DNA of 64,000 nt, from assembly GCF_000021685.1 (NCBI RefSeq), contig NC_011959.1, positions 124,001 to 188,000 of the forward strand, written 5' to 3'. Below are positions 7,800 through 16,465 of the stretch, piece after piece. The position numbers were made by a program, and so were the translations under genes. The DNA is from Thermomicrobium roseum DSM 5159 (GTDB lineage Bacteria > Chloroflexota > Chloroflexia > Thermomicrobiales > Thermomicrobiaceae). The stretch's first letter is position 1; the number at the start of each line of letters is the position of its first letter. The notes beneath the pieces are model-generated. The model searched no databases, had not been told where the DNA came from, and was given only the letters and a program-made list of their open reading frames with translations.

Positions 7800-9335
7800 A
7801 TGGGCATCACGGTGCGCGAGCTGCTCGAACATCCAGAGTTGAAGACCCGCCTGGTAGCGGGTGCAGCTGGCCTCGACCGGGTGATCACCTGGGCCCATGT
7901 TTGCGAACTGGAGGATCCAACGGTCTGGCTGAGTGGTGGTGAACTCGTCATGACCGTCGGGATCGGTATACCCCGGGATGAGGCTGGGCAAGTCGCGTAC
8001 ATCGAGCGTCTCGCTCGGGCTCGTCTGAGCGGGCTCATGATCTGCGAGGGGATGCGGGCCCCAGCCCTGTCGGATGCCATGCTGGAGACGGCTGATCGCC
8101 TTGCCGTACCGGTTCTGCTCGCGGCCTACGATGTGCCGTTTGTCGCCGTCTCTCGGGTGGTGGCTGACGCCAATCTGGGCGACGAACATGAGCGCCTGCG
8201 TCGCACCGTGCAGATCTATGAGGTCGCGCGGCTCGTCGTGCACGGGACAGCCGAGGACGCGGAACTGCGGGGACGCTTGGAGCGGATCCTGGCTGCCCGA
8301 CTCATCGTCCTCGACCTCGTACTCGGCCAGGAACTCCTGCCAGTGACGGTTCCCGAGCCGGAGTTCCTGCGGGCGGTGCGGCGCGCCGTTGAGCGCTATC
8401 CAGAAGGGCAGCTCCCCGCCGTGGTGCAGTTGCCCGAGCTCGCCAGTGGGGCTATCGCGTTGCCCGTTCCGACACGTGGTCGAACGTTCCTAGTCGTTGT
8501 GCCGAAGGATCGGCGACGCGGTCACGATGTCGTCGTCCTGCGGCATGTGGCGACGGTCGTTGCGCTCGCGTTGGAACGCAAGGCGGTCGAAAGGGAGCGG
8601 CAGCGACGCCTGGCGGGTGAGCTGCTCGCTCAGCTCGTCGACCAGCGCCTGAACCCGGACCTCGCTCATGAGCTCTTGCTCCGCGAGCATGGCTTTCCCG
8701 AACCACCGTATGCGATCGCTGCCGTGCCAGAACTCGCTGTGAGGCTCGAGGAGCTGCACACCATGCTCGAGGGACAGTTCGTTCCCCACGCCGTCATCCG
8801 GCGGGATGGTTACTTTCTCGTGCTGCTACCCGACTCGTCGGATGCGCTCGAGGTGATGCGGGCGCTCGCGACCGATCGGGCGATCGGGTGGAGCGATCCG
8901 ATCCGCTCGCTCAGCCGGATACCAGTGGCTGTGGTAGAGGCTCGCTGGGCAGCGCATGTGCAGGAGCGCGGACTGCAGCGGTATGCAGCGGTGCGTGGCG
9001 GTGCGCTCGGCTGGCCCCTTTCGCTCGAAGCAGCTCAGGAACTGGTCGCGCGGGTGGTGGCTCCCGTGCAAGCGTACGACGCCACCCACGGCACGGCACT
9101 CCTGCCATCGTTGCGCACCTTCCTCGCCTGCAACGGATCATGGAGCGAGACGGCCCGTCGGCTGAGCATCCATCGCCAGACACTGCTCTATCGCTTGCGA
9201 CGGGTGGAAATGCTGACGGGATTGCGCGTCGACCGGTTGGATGATCTGGCCACCCTCTGGCTCGCGATGCGAGCGGCTCAGATTTTGGGTGCTGATGCCA
9301 GCAACTCAGCCCCACAGGGATCGGTGGTCGACTAG
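7800..9335 (+). CDS. PucR/CdaR-family transcriptional regulator
   Basis: 511 residues from ATG 7800, preceded by GAGG; an upstream in-frame TTG start at 7776 looks weaker. The N-terminal purine-catabolism domain begins GITVRELLEHPELKTRLVAGAAGLDR. The C-terminus carries the PucR-type HTH, with LRTFLACNGSWSETARRL followed by SIHRQTLLYRLRRVE. Length and order match PucR/CdaR regulators. Being divergent from the amine-oxidase group, it is the obvious candidate regulator of that group, with an amine or its breakdown product as effector. That is inference from position. Confidence 0.85.
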   Translation: MGITVRELLEHPELKTRLVAGAAGLDRVITWAHVCELEDPTVWLSGGELVMTVGIGIPRDEAGQVAYIERLARARLSGLMICEGMRAPALSDAMLETADRLAVPVLLAAYDVPFVAVSRVVADANLGDEHERLRRTVQIYEVARLVVHGTAEDAELRGRLERILAARLIVLDLVLGQELLPVTVPEPEFLRAVRRAVERYPEGQLPAVVQLPELASGAIALPVPTRGRTFLVVVPKDRRRGHDVVVLRHVATVVALALERKAVERERQRRLAGELLAQLVDQRLNPDLAHELLLREHGFPEPPYAIAAVPELAVRLEELHTMLEGQFVPHAVIRRDGYFLVLLPDSSDALEVMRALATDRAIGWSDPIRSLSRIPVAVVEARWAAHVQERGLQRYAAVRGGALGWPLSLEAAQELVARVVAPVQAYDATHGTALLPSLRTFLACNGSWSETARRLSIHRQTLLYRLRRVEMLTGLRVDRLDDLATLWLAMRAAQILGADASNSAPQGSVVD

Positions 9336-9641
9336 TGGAAAGGCACGGTTGTGGAGGCGAGAACGGGCCGGTGTCGATGATGGGCGAAGCGGGGTCGCAG
9401 CTGGTGGCGTGTTGTGCTTCATCTGGCTCCCACGGACACGAGCAGAACCGTGGCCGGCTGGGCGAGCCACGAGGTCGAGCGGGTGGTGGACAGGCTACGC
9501 AGACGTGTGATGGTTGACCGGCCAACGACCGGTCACCGTCGTCTCACGGAAGCCCTTGCGTCGATGCCGTCGGCTCTCTGTACGCATGGGGGTGCGCACT
9601 GCCGCTCAGAAGAACGAGCGGTTATACTTACAAGGAGTGAC
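9336..9641. other. intergenic region upstream of tRNA-Leu
   Basis: It contains an inverted repeat TGACCGG-N7-CCGGTCA (9515-9535) and, just before the tRNA, TATACT at 9623-9628, a plausible -10 box about 14 bases upstream of the mature 5' end. No open frame here looks real. Confidence 0.4.
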
Positions 9642-9724
9642 GCCGGAGTGGCGGAACGGCAGACGCGGCGGTCTCAAAAACCGCTGGGGGCGACCCCGTG
9701 TGGGTTCGAGTCCCACCTCCGGCA
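9642..9724 (+). tRNA. tRNA-Leu (anticodon CAA)
   Basis: Acceptor arms GCCGGAG (9642-9648) and CTCCGGC (9717-9723) pair perfectly. The anticodon stem GCGGT/ACCGC encloses loop CTCAAAA, giving anticodon CAA, which reads UUG. A long variable arm and a T-arm with GTTCGAG complete a class II tRNA, as expected for leucine. After the discriminator A the genome reads CCG, so the CCA end is not fully encoded. The gene ends 28 bases before an integrase stop codon, a classic integration target. Confidence 0.95.
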
Positions 9725-9751
9725 CCGCACCAGGACAGGCAAATCGACCGC

Positions 9752-10815
9752 TCATCGGCCACCCTCTTCCCGCGACGCGAGCGCCGAGTGAGCAATTGAG
9801 TTAGCAACGAGCTGCTGCAAGCGTTCCGCGGCTTGGCGCGCGAGCCCCGGCGTGACACGCGAGTAGACATCCAGCGTGACCTGGACCGTACTGTGCCCCA
9901 GGATACTGGCGACCACCTTCGGGTGCACCCCGTCGGCCAGGAGCAAGGACGCCGTGGTGTGCCTCAAGTCGTGGAAGCGCCGGTGGGGCAGTCCTGCGCG
10001 CTCGAGCAGGCGGTGGAAGCGCCGCGTCGTCTCGGCCGGGTCGAGCGGCACCCCCCGCACGCTGGTAAACACCCAGTCCCCTTCGGCCCAGGTTGGCCCG
10101 GCCGCCAGCCGCCATTCGACCTGGTGTCGCCGCTGGCGTCGCAGCGCCTCGAGTGCCAGCGGTGACAGGGGAACGCGCCGGCGGGAGGCCGCGGTCTTCG
10201 GTGGCACCACCACCAAACCCTGACCGCGCACCCGCTGCAGTGACCGGACCACCGAGGGTTCGCTCCGTTCCCAGTCGATATCGCCCCACTGGAGGGCCAG
10301 CAACTCGCGCAGTCGCAACCCGGACAGGACAGCGACGGTGACGAGCGGCCCCAGGGGATCGTCCGCACAGGTGGCAAGTAACCGCGCGACCTCGGGGGCA
10401 GTGAGGGCACGAAGCTGCAGCCGGCTCGCCCGCGACAGGTCTACCAGGTCACAAGGGTTGCGCCCGAGCAGGCCCCACTTGACGGCGTCGGCGAAGGGCC
10501 GGTGGAGGAGCGGATGCGTGTTCTGGACGGACTGGACACTCAACCCCTGCGTGAGGAGCTGACTGGCGAAGGCCTGCAGGACCTGCGGCTCCACCTTGTC
10601 GAGGGGCAGGCGGCCGAGCGCCGGAATGATCCGGACCCGCACGATCGACTCGTAGCCAGCCCAGGTGCGCGGCCGCAGGCTCGTGCGCCGGCCGCAAGGC
10701 ACTGCGACAGGAACTGTGCGAGCGTCGGCGGCCGACCATGGGCCAGCACTCCCCGTTCATGCTCTTCGTGCAGCTTCTGGAGGAGTTTGAGCGCCTCGCG
10801 CTGGGTAAGGTGCTC
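9752..10815 (-). pseudogene. tyrosine recombinase/integrase, frameshifted and N-terminally truncated
   Basis: The catalytic domain reads intact from about 10700 down to the stop at 9752. Arg is in SGLRLRELLALQWGDID, Lys in PPKTAASRRRVPL, His-x-x-Arg in FHDLRHTTASLLL, and the last His and the Tyr in ILGHSTVQVTLDVYSRV. The core-binding domain is split. Another minus-strand frame, 10815 to about 10700, reads LTQREALKLLQKLHEEHERG and then PPTLAQFLSQCLAAGAR, typical integrase sequence. The downstream frame takes over at TSLRPRTWAGYES. The shift therefore lies near 10690-10712. A TGA at 10818-10816 closes the upstream frame and the extreme N-terminus is missing. It abuts tRNA-Leu, so it is most likely the leftover integrase of a tRNA-inserted element. 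Confidence 0.8.
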
Positions 10816-11214
10816 TCACTGACGAGCATCCGTATCGCCGTTGTGGTCGTCATGATCAGAAGAGCCGTACATGGAGCGCCGAATGACGAGGTCAGCCTAG
10901 TCCCCGACGACATGATCGAATCAGTCGAGTGTCTTCTGAACCGCGATTGCAGCAGCGTTGATTGAGCAGTGGCGGTCAAGCATGAGGATATGTGCGACAG
11001 GAAAGGTTTCTGCCTAAACACAGCGGCGAGGGGATCACGAAGAATCCAGGCAAGACGTGCCCGTACGCAATGAACATGAAGACGAGCAATGGCCCCGAGC
11101 GCAGCAGACAAGACGAGCGCAGCAGACAAGAAGAAGAGAAAAGGGATGTGAGTAGGATCAGTACAAGCTGTCGTGGCAGGAGTGTCGTTTACGAAAATAG
11201 AGCCGCGTGAGAGG
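10816..11214. other. non-coding stretch between integrase remnant and GntR gene
   Basis: About 400 bases, visibly richer in A/T than the flanking genes. The overlapping open frames are shadows without ribosome binding sites. It probably represents decayed DNA of the integrated element. The only structure seen is the tandem repeat at 11096-11131. Confidence 0.45.
11096..11131. repeat. tandem duplication of an 18-bp unit
   Basis: The unit CGAGCGCAGCAGACAAGA occurs twice back to back (11096-11113 and 11114-11131) with no mismatch. It lies in non-coding DNA between the integrase remnant and the GntR gene, 84 bases past the regulator's stop. Confidence 0.7.
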
Positions 11215-11898
11215 TTAACGGCCGTGACGAGGGAGATGGCCTCCTGTGAGAAAATTCCAAGCCCAGTCGAGGTGGGTGATCATAGCCATTTCCGCTGCAT
11301 CCGGATCGCCCGTGGCGATGGCCTGGACAATCGCTCGATGCTCGATCGTACTGTCGAGCATCCGGGCAGGGCGTCTCGAAATGACAGACGCGATGATGCG
11401 ATGGAGTCGATCGCTCAAGCGCTCCATCGAGGAGTACAGTTCGCTGTTCCCGAGCGAGTGCGCCAGGAAAAGGTGGAAATCCACATCGAGTTGTCGGTAG
11501 AGTCGGACGTTTTGTTCCTGCGCGGCTTTTTCCTGTTTCTCCAGTAACAGCTCGAGGTGGACGAAATCCACCTCCTGAGGTTCCAGAGCTAAGCGACGGA
11601 CGACGTATGACTCCAGTGCAACGCGCAACTCGAAGAGGTCTCGGACCTCTTCGAGGGAGGGGCTCGCGACGATAATTCCCTGTTGCGGCACGATCAGCAG
11701 AAATCCTTCAGCAGCGAGCCGTTGTATTGCGGCTCGGATCGGGGCTCGCCCGAAACCGAACTGCTCGGAGAGCGTTCGTTCGGAGACAACCGATCCCGGA
11801 GGCAAGTCGCTCTGGACGATAGCGTTCCGGATCACTTCGTACGCTTGTTGGTGCAAGAGTTGCCGATGTCCCCGGGAGTTCCCGAGACCAGCAGGCAT
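11215..11898 (-). CDS. GntR-family transcriptional regulator with FCD domain
   Basis: 227 residues from ATG 11898, preceded by GGAGGAATTCA; an in-frame start 27 bases upstream has no comparable site. The winged-helix DNA-binding domain covers about residues 15-80, with AYEVIRNAIVQSDLPPGSVV, then SERTLSEQFGFGRAPIRAA, then a VPQQGIIV wing. The C-terminal all-helical FCD domain follows, with conserved Asp/His ligand positions such as DVDFH and TIEHRAIVQAI. FadR-type GntR proteins sense acids or sugar acids. As the last gene of the apiose-type operon it is the likely local regulator, responding to a pathway intermediate. Confidence 0.85.
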   Translation of the reverse strand: MPAGLGNSRGHRQLLHQQAYEVIRNAIVQSDLPPGSVVSERTLSEQFGFGRAPIRAAIQRLAAEGFLLIVPQQGIIVASPSLEEVRDLFELRVALESYVVRRLALEPQEVDFVHLELLLEKQEKAAQEQNVRLYRQLDVDFHLFLAHSLGNSELYSSMERLSDRLHRIIASVISRRPARMLDSTIEHRAIVQAIATGDPDAAEMAMITHLDWAWNFLTGGHLPRHGR

Positions 11899-11950
11899 TG
11901 AATTCCTCCAGTAACTGTTAAGCATTGATTAGGAAACTTGGATCGTGGCA

Positions 11951-12790
11951 TCAACTCTCCAAGATGATTTGCACGCATTCGTGTAGCTGATCATCGTCAA
12001 AGAGTCTCCGCCAGTTTTCTTTGATGAGACGCGGATACGTCCACATGCGAACGCGCTCAGCGGCATCGGATGGACGCCACTGTATTTCGCCGAACAGTAT
12101 AGCGAGCTCGACGCGGATGTGTCCAAGCAGGAAGTCCCGAACAGCCGGTTCGGGGATGCCGCGGGCAACGGCCTCGTGATATGCGTCACGGAGAACTGAA
12201 AGTAATGTATAGGCTATGGCCTCAGACAGAATCGGTTCGAGGAGTGCCATTTGATGGATGTTCAAGCGATAAGCAGCTCGAATCGGGGCGAAGATCTCCT
12301 TTGCGAGTTGCTCGCAGGGTTGGTAATGCTCCTCAGGCCCTTGCAGTAGGGTGCACACGATCGATTGCGGCGCGATGCCTCCCCAGTGGTCGCGTCGTGC
12401 TTCCGGTGTTTCTTCATCCTGGAAGAGAGGAGGGTGAGACGGATGGACGACAAAGTAGGTCACGTCGGGGCGCTGGGGGAGGACTCCAGCAAAGGGTACC
12501 GCCGGATCGAGGTACAGGACTGCACAACCCGAGCGGACGAAGGGAACTAACTCCTGGGCGACTGCCGCGATTTTGTTATCAGGAACGGCAAGGACGAGCA
12601 CATCGCTCCGCTGCGCTGCTTCGACTCCGGAAACAACGTGTAACCCTTCCTGCTGCAGTTGCTCTGCTCCTTTGCCGACATCGACCAGGAGCAGCTCAAG
12701 TTCAGGGCGTTGGGCAAGACGGGTGCGAACCCGGGTACCCATACGACCTGCAGCACCGACGATCCCGATCGTGCGGAATGCAACCTGCAT
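11951..12790 (-). CDS. apnO: probable D-apionate oxidoisomerase (ApnO-like)
   Basis: 279 residues, start ATG 12790 behind GGAGGGAG. The N-terminus TIGIVGAAGRMGTRVRTRLA is a Rossmann NAD(P)-binding fold of the 6-phosphogluconate dehydrogenase type. The mostly helical C-terminal half resembles phosphogluconate dehydrogenase C-terminal-like proteins. In known D-apiose clusters an enzyme of this kind oxidises and isomerises D-apionate to 3-oxo-isoapionate. The next genes upstream, a DUF1537 kinase and a RuBisCO-like protein, are exactly the enzymes that use that product. The assignment rests on family resemblance plus context; another acid-sugar dehydrogenase is possible. Confidence 0.7.
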   Translation of the reverse strand: MQVAFRTIGIVGAAGRMGTRVRTRLAQRPELELLLVDVGKGAEQLQQEGLHVVSGVEAAQRSDVLVLAVPDNKIAAVAQELVPFVRSGCAVLYLDPAVPFAGVLPQRPDVTYFVVHPSHPPLFQDEETPEARRDHWGGIAPQSIVCTLLQGPEEHYQPCEQLAKEIFAPIRAAYRLNIHQMALLEPILSEAIAYTLLSVLRDAYHEAVARGIPEPAVRDFLLGHIRVELAILFGEIQWRPSDAAERVRMWTYPRLIKENWRRLFDDDQLHECVQIILES

Positions 12791-12829
12791 AGTGGACTCC
12801 CTCCTTCCCAGTTTCCTCGAACCGAATGA

Positions 12830-14155
12830 TCACGTCTTCACGCCGTCTCGCGCGATGAGATAGAAGTCTTCAGGACCTGTCTGTCCTCCTTTGAAACAGA
12901 ATTCGATGCCGTCCAGGCAGGTTTGCGGAGCGCAGGCACGGCAAAGGGGCGCACCCGGAGCGATTACGGCGATCGGATCGAGTGCCTTGAGGCCAGCGGC
13001 GAGTGCGACATAACCTGAGGTATCGCCACCGGTGACGATGATGCGGCGGACGGGGACGCGCCCGGCAACGCGGGCGACAAGCTCGCCGAGCTGACGACCG
13101 AGTTCACGGCCGAGATGCAGGCGCTCCCACGGCGAGTGACGGTTCAGCAAGCGGGGATCATCAGGACCGCTGCAGGTGTGTGCGATCACGCTCTTGCCGC
13201 GACACAACTGTTGCGCAATTTTTTCTGCTACTTCCTCAATATACGCATCATTGTGGAGTAATTTATCTGGTACGATAGCAATTTCGCAGAAACCAGCTTG
13301 AATGGCTCGCTGTGTTTGGTTTGCAGACACACGCGAGCATGATCCGCTTACGACAAGGACCGGGTCGACTGGATAGGGTGCGGCAAGGAGTGGTTCTCCA
13401 CAGAACTTCCCTCTTTCGATGAGAGCGTTGCAGATCGCTTGAGTCGCTCCGCTCGATCCGATGACCAGTGCCGGCGTGCGAAGGGCTGCGAGAACCAGTC
13501 GGCCGAGTGTTGTCAGGTGCTCCTCGAGCAGGGTGTCGGCGATGAGTACCGTTCGATCTGTGCGCTGGAATTTCTCGAACGAGGTAGACTGGTCGAGAGT
13601 GTAGTCGAGCACAGTCAGGTACTCGACGGGGTGGGGAAGCCCTTGGTGGTGCAAGATGACCCCGAGATCGCTTTCCTCCATGGGTGTTATCGGATGGAAG
13701 CGCATAACCGGGTGCCGATCAAGCCGGTAGATCTTCGCCGTGACCCCATAGCGAGCGAAGAGGTTGCCAAACACGACCCACCGCCCGAGTCGTGGTGCCC
13801 CGACGATCACAGGAAGCACAGACTGGTATGGAAAGCGCTCCCACGCTGTGGAAATCACCGTGGCGATGTTGCCGATTTCTGGCGAGGAATCGAAGGTGGA
13901 GCATACCTTGTATTGGACGATTGCTGGCTGAAGAGAGACCAGCGCATCGAACAGGGGAGCGAGGACATTCGGTAACTCAGCCGCGGCTGTCGCACGAGCC
14001 GTGGTAGCGATACCGATGGCCTGAAGCCCCGGCTCGACAGCGGACGGGGCGCAGTCGAGGTAGAGGCGGGCTCGGGCACCGGCTGAAGCGAGTGCCTCGA
14101 GCACGTCAGTCGCTCCGGTGAAGTCGTCGGCGATGTACGCGAAGTCGACCGACAT
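12830..14155 (-). CDS. oiaK: DUF1537 four-carbon acid-sugar kinase family; probable 3-oxo-isoapionate kinase
   Basis: 441 residues, close to the family norm. The DUF1537 N-terminal motif FAYIADDFTGATDVLEALA is at residues 5-23 and RLDRHPVMRFHPITPMEESD lies mid-protein. The C-terminal nucleotide-binding domain has VTGGDTSGYVALAAGLKAL. Members phosphorylate C4 or branched acid sugars with ATP. Its ATG overlaps the stop of the RuBisCO-like gene by one base. In this operon the expected reaction is phosphorylation of 3-oxo-isoapionate to its 4-phosphate, the substrate of the RuBisCO-like protein. The pathway-specific name is inference from context. Confidence 0.8.
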   Translation of the reverse strand: MSVDFAYIADDFTGATDVLEALASAGARARLYLDCAPSAVEPGLQAIGIATTARATAAAELPNVLAPLFDALVSLQPAIVQYKVCSTFDSSPEIGNIATVISTAWERFPYQSVLPVIVGAPRLGRWVVFGNLFARYGVTAKIYRLDRHPVMRFHPITPMEESDLGVILHHQGLPHPVEYLTVLDYTLDQSTSFEKFQRTDRTVLIADTLLEEHLTTLGRLVLAALRTPALVIGSSGATQAICNALIERGKFCGEPLLAAPYPVDPVLVVSGSCSRVSANQTQRAIQAGFCEIAIVPDKLLHNDAYIEEVAEKIAQQLCRGKSVIAHTCSGPDDPRLLNRHSPWERLHLGRELGRQLGELVARVAGRVPVRRIIVTGGDTSGYVALAAGLKALDPIAVIAPGAPLCRACAPQTCLDGIEFCFKGGQTGPEDFYLIARDGVKT

Positions 14156-15411
14156 CAGCGCCCCCTCCGAGCCGTGCCGAAGTGATGGAGAGCTGCTGCG
14201 AGATCAGGATGGGTTTGCGCGTATTCTGCGAGCGAGATCCCCGCGACTGCGGCTTCCCACGCCTCGCGGATCGCCCGAATTCCTGCTGCTACACCGTGCG
14301 GATGAGCAAAAATTCCACCTCCGGCAAGGTACAGGAGATCTATAGTCCGACAACGGCGATAGGTATCGGGCGCCTGTCCACCCCATTGCCCGGACGAGAT
14401 GACCGGCATGGCGAAGTACCCACCGAACAGCGGCTGCAGCATGTCGTGGATCGAACGGACGACACTGTCGTCCGGCTCCCAGAATTTGTTGGCGAGCCCA
14501 TTGACATGGAGATGATCGACACCGGCGAGACGCCAGATCTTTTGATACGCCCGAAAGTCCATCCCGAGACCAGGTGCGCGCGTCATCATGCCCCAACCAT
14601 TGCGGTGACCATGAATGATCAGTGGGCAATTACGGCGAAGATAATCGAAGGCTGCTATTCCTACCCAATTTAAGCTTACCATACAGCAGCGAGCCCCTTC
14701 CTCTACTAGTATTTCAATGTGTCGAATCATGTCTTCCAGACGATCAGAAATATTGAAGGCATAAATCACATATTTCCCGGTGCGATCGGCATAATCACGA
14801 ATCACTCGCATCACGGCGCGAGCGCGGGCGGGGAGCGGGTTATGCGGTGGATTGGCCATCAACTCGTCGTCTTTGATGAAGTCGATACCGGCCTCGACCA
14901 GTTCTCGCACGACCACAGCTGTTTGCTCGGGAGACAGCCCGACGCTCGGTTTGATGATCGTGCCGATAAGCGGCCGATCGTAGACCTGAGCGATGTCTCG
15001 CGTTCCTTGGATACCGAAGCGCGGTCCAGTGTAGGCCTGCGCGAACTCGTCCGGGAGGTCGAGATCGACGAGGCGAATTGCGGAGAGTTCAGAAAGCTCG
15101 AACAGATTGCCTGCAAGAGTAGCCATCAGCGTGGGAAGGTTGCACCCCATATTTTCCAGGGGAAAGGCAAGCTCGACGAAACCGCACTGGTAGCTGCCCG
15201 AAGCCGGGCGACTCCCGGGGAGCGTCGGCCGAGACCGGGTTTCGATCAGTTCGATTCGCTCGATACGGGCGCGGTAGCGGGCTTTGAGTTCCGCCGTTTC
15301 CAGCGGCACCGCGATGAAAGTGCCTGTGGATTGTTCGCTCGCCAGCGCTTCAGCGGCCGCTTCAAGCGTCAGAGGGGTTTCCACATAATACGTGGCGCGA
15401 ACGAAGGACAC
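14155..15411 (-). CDS. RuBisCO-like protein, probable 3-oxo-isoapionate-4-phosphate processing enzyme (OiaX/XacX type)
   Basis: 418 residues from GTG 15411, behind GGAGGGG; this start leaves one base after the upstream stop. The large-subunit-like barrel is clear. LIGTIIKPSVGLSP has the catalytic Lys (K154), but the second Lys of the RuBisCO KPK motif is Ser. FIKDDE keeps the carbamylated Lys K180 and metal ligands D182 and E183. IIHGHRNGWG and HVNGLANKFWE (K309, loop-6-like Lys) follow, then VISSGQWGG. Such proteins in D-apiose clusters decarboxylate, or transcarboxylate and hydrolyse, 3-oxo-isoapionate 4-phosphate. No erythrulose-phosphate enzymes are nearby, favouring the 3-phosphoglycerate plus glycolate route. 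It is not a CO2-fixing RuBisCO. Confidence 0.8.
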   Translation of the reverse strand: MSFVRATYYVETPLTLEAAAEALASEQSTGTFIAVPLETAELKARYRARIERIELIETRSRPTLPGSRPASGSYQCGFVELAFPLENMGCNLPTLMATLAGNLFELSELSAIRLVDLDLPDEFAQAYTGPRFGIQGTRDIAQVYDRPLIGTIIKPSVGLSPEQTAVVVRELVEAGIDFIKDDELMANPPHNPLPARARAVMRVIRDYADRTGKYVIYAFNISDRLEDMIRHIEILVEEGARCCMVSLNWVGIAAFDYLRRNCPLIIHGHRNGWGMMTRAPGLGMDFRAYQKIWRLAGVDHLHVNGLANKFWEPDDSVVRSIHDMLQPLFGGYFAMPVISSGQWGGQAPDTYRRCRTIDLLYLAGGGIFAHPHGVAAGIRAIREAWEAAVAGISLAEYAQTHPDLAAALHHFGTARRGR

Positions 15412-15412
15412 G

Positions 15413-16465
15413 TCAGCCCCTCCTTTCTGACTCGGACTGATCGAGGGCGATGCTCGAGGTAGTGTCGGCAGAGCGATAAGCGGCAAAGACTAATTGCATT
15501 GTTCGCAAATTATCTCGTCCGTGAGTCTCTGGCATCAGTCCACGTCGCAAACAATCGACGAAGTGTTGTTGGATGGCGAGGACGGCCTCCTGGATCCATT
15601 CACCAGGAGGCTCCTGCCAGGGCAAGGAGGGTGGCGCGAGGCGTTCCTCGGTATGACCGGAGGATGTAATGAGGCGCAAGAGACCGTCGGCTTCGACGAG
15701 GACGGTTCCCAAGGGGCCCTCGATGAGCGCGAGCGTTTGTGGGAAAAGCTCTCGCGGTGCAAATGACGCGTAGCTCAGTTCGATAGAGGCGGCAGCGCCT
15801 CGTCGCGAGCGAAGGAGGATCGTCGCCACGTCTTCACCACGGATCTGGGGATGGACTCTCTGTGTGATGCAATACAGCGTCGAGAACTCGTCTCGCATCA
15901 GGAATCGTGCGAGATCGAGTAGGTGAACACCGAGGTCGAGGATGATGAAACGCTCGGCAGTAGCCAAATACGGTTGTCTGGCGAACACGTCGTAGTGACT
16001 GCGGAACCACAACCGGAGGAAGAAAGGCTCGCCAATCGCCTCGGTCAACGTTCGGGCACGACGGAATATTCGCTGCCAGCGGAAGTTCTCGTGAACCATG
16101 AAGCTCACGCCGGCTCGCTCGCACGACTCGACCATCGCGACGCAGTCGGCTTCGGAGAGCGCCATGGGTTTCTGGCAAATGACATGCACGCCGTAACGTG
16201 CTGCAAGTTCGACGAGTTCGCGATGGGATTCCGGAGTAGTCACGATATCGACGATATCGAGGCGCTCTGCGCGGAACAGCGCTTCCGGATTGGTGTAGTA
16301 GCGAGGGACGTCGAATTGCTCGGCAAACGCCTGCGCTCGTTCTGGCGCACGGTCGCACACCGCCACGAGTTCGACCTGCGGAATCACGCGCCAGGCGGCA
16401 GCGTGATAGCGAGCGAAGTACCCGCACCCGATGAGTGCAAGTCGGAGTCGGTCCTTCTCGATCAT
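15413..16465 (-). CDS. Gfo/Idh/MocA-family dehydrogenase, probable D-apiose dehydrogenase
   Basis: 350 residues. The N-terminal Rossmann domain begins LRLALIGCGYFARYHAAAW. VICQKPMALSEAD corresponds to the EKP motif that supplies the catalytic Lys. The C-terminal alpha/beta domain contains LDLGVHLLDLARFLM with the usual catalytic His. The family oxidises sugars to lactones with NAD(P). Its start overlaps the stop of the gene upstream as ATGA, and the RuBisCO-like gene starts one base after its own stop, so it is tightly embedded in the operon. The context suggests oxidation of D-apiose to D-apionolactone as the first catabolic step. Confidence 0.8.
   Translation of the reverse strand: MIEKDRLRLALIGCGYFARYHAAAWRVIPQVELVAVCDRAPERAQAFAEQFDVPRYYTNPEALFRAERLDIVDIVTTPESHRELVELAARYGVHVICQKPMALSEADCVAMVESCERAGVSFMVHENFRWQRIFRRARTLTEAIGEPFFLRLWFRSHYDVFARQPYLATAERFIILDLGVHLLDLARFLMRDEFSTLYCITQRVHPQIRGEDVATILLRSRRGAAASIELSYASFAPRELFPQTLALIEGPLGTVLVEADGLLRLITSSGHTEERLAPPSLPWQEPPGEWIQEAVLAIQQHFVDCLRRGLMPETHGRDNLRTMQLVFAAYRSADTTSSIALDQSESERRG

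Noticed and set aside
9703..9727. second copy of the tRNA-Leu 3' end as an att site
   Set aside because: I did not see a repeat of this segment elsewhere in the window by eye. A computed search could still find a diverged copy.
14155..15411. true CO2-fixing RuBisCO
   Set aside because: The KPK motif is altered, no small subunit or phosphoribulokinase is nearby, and the operon is catabolic with a sugar importer and an acid-sugar kinase.
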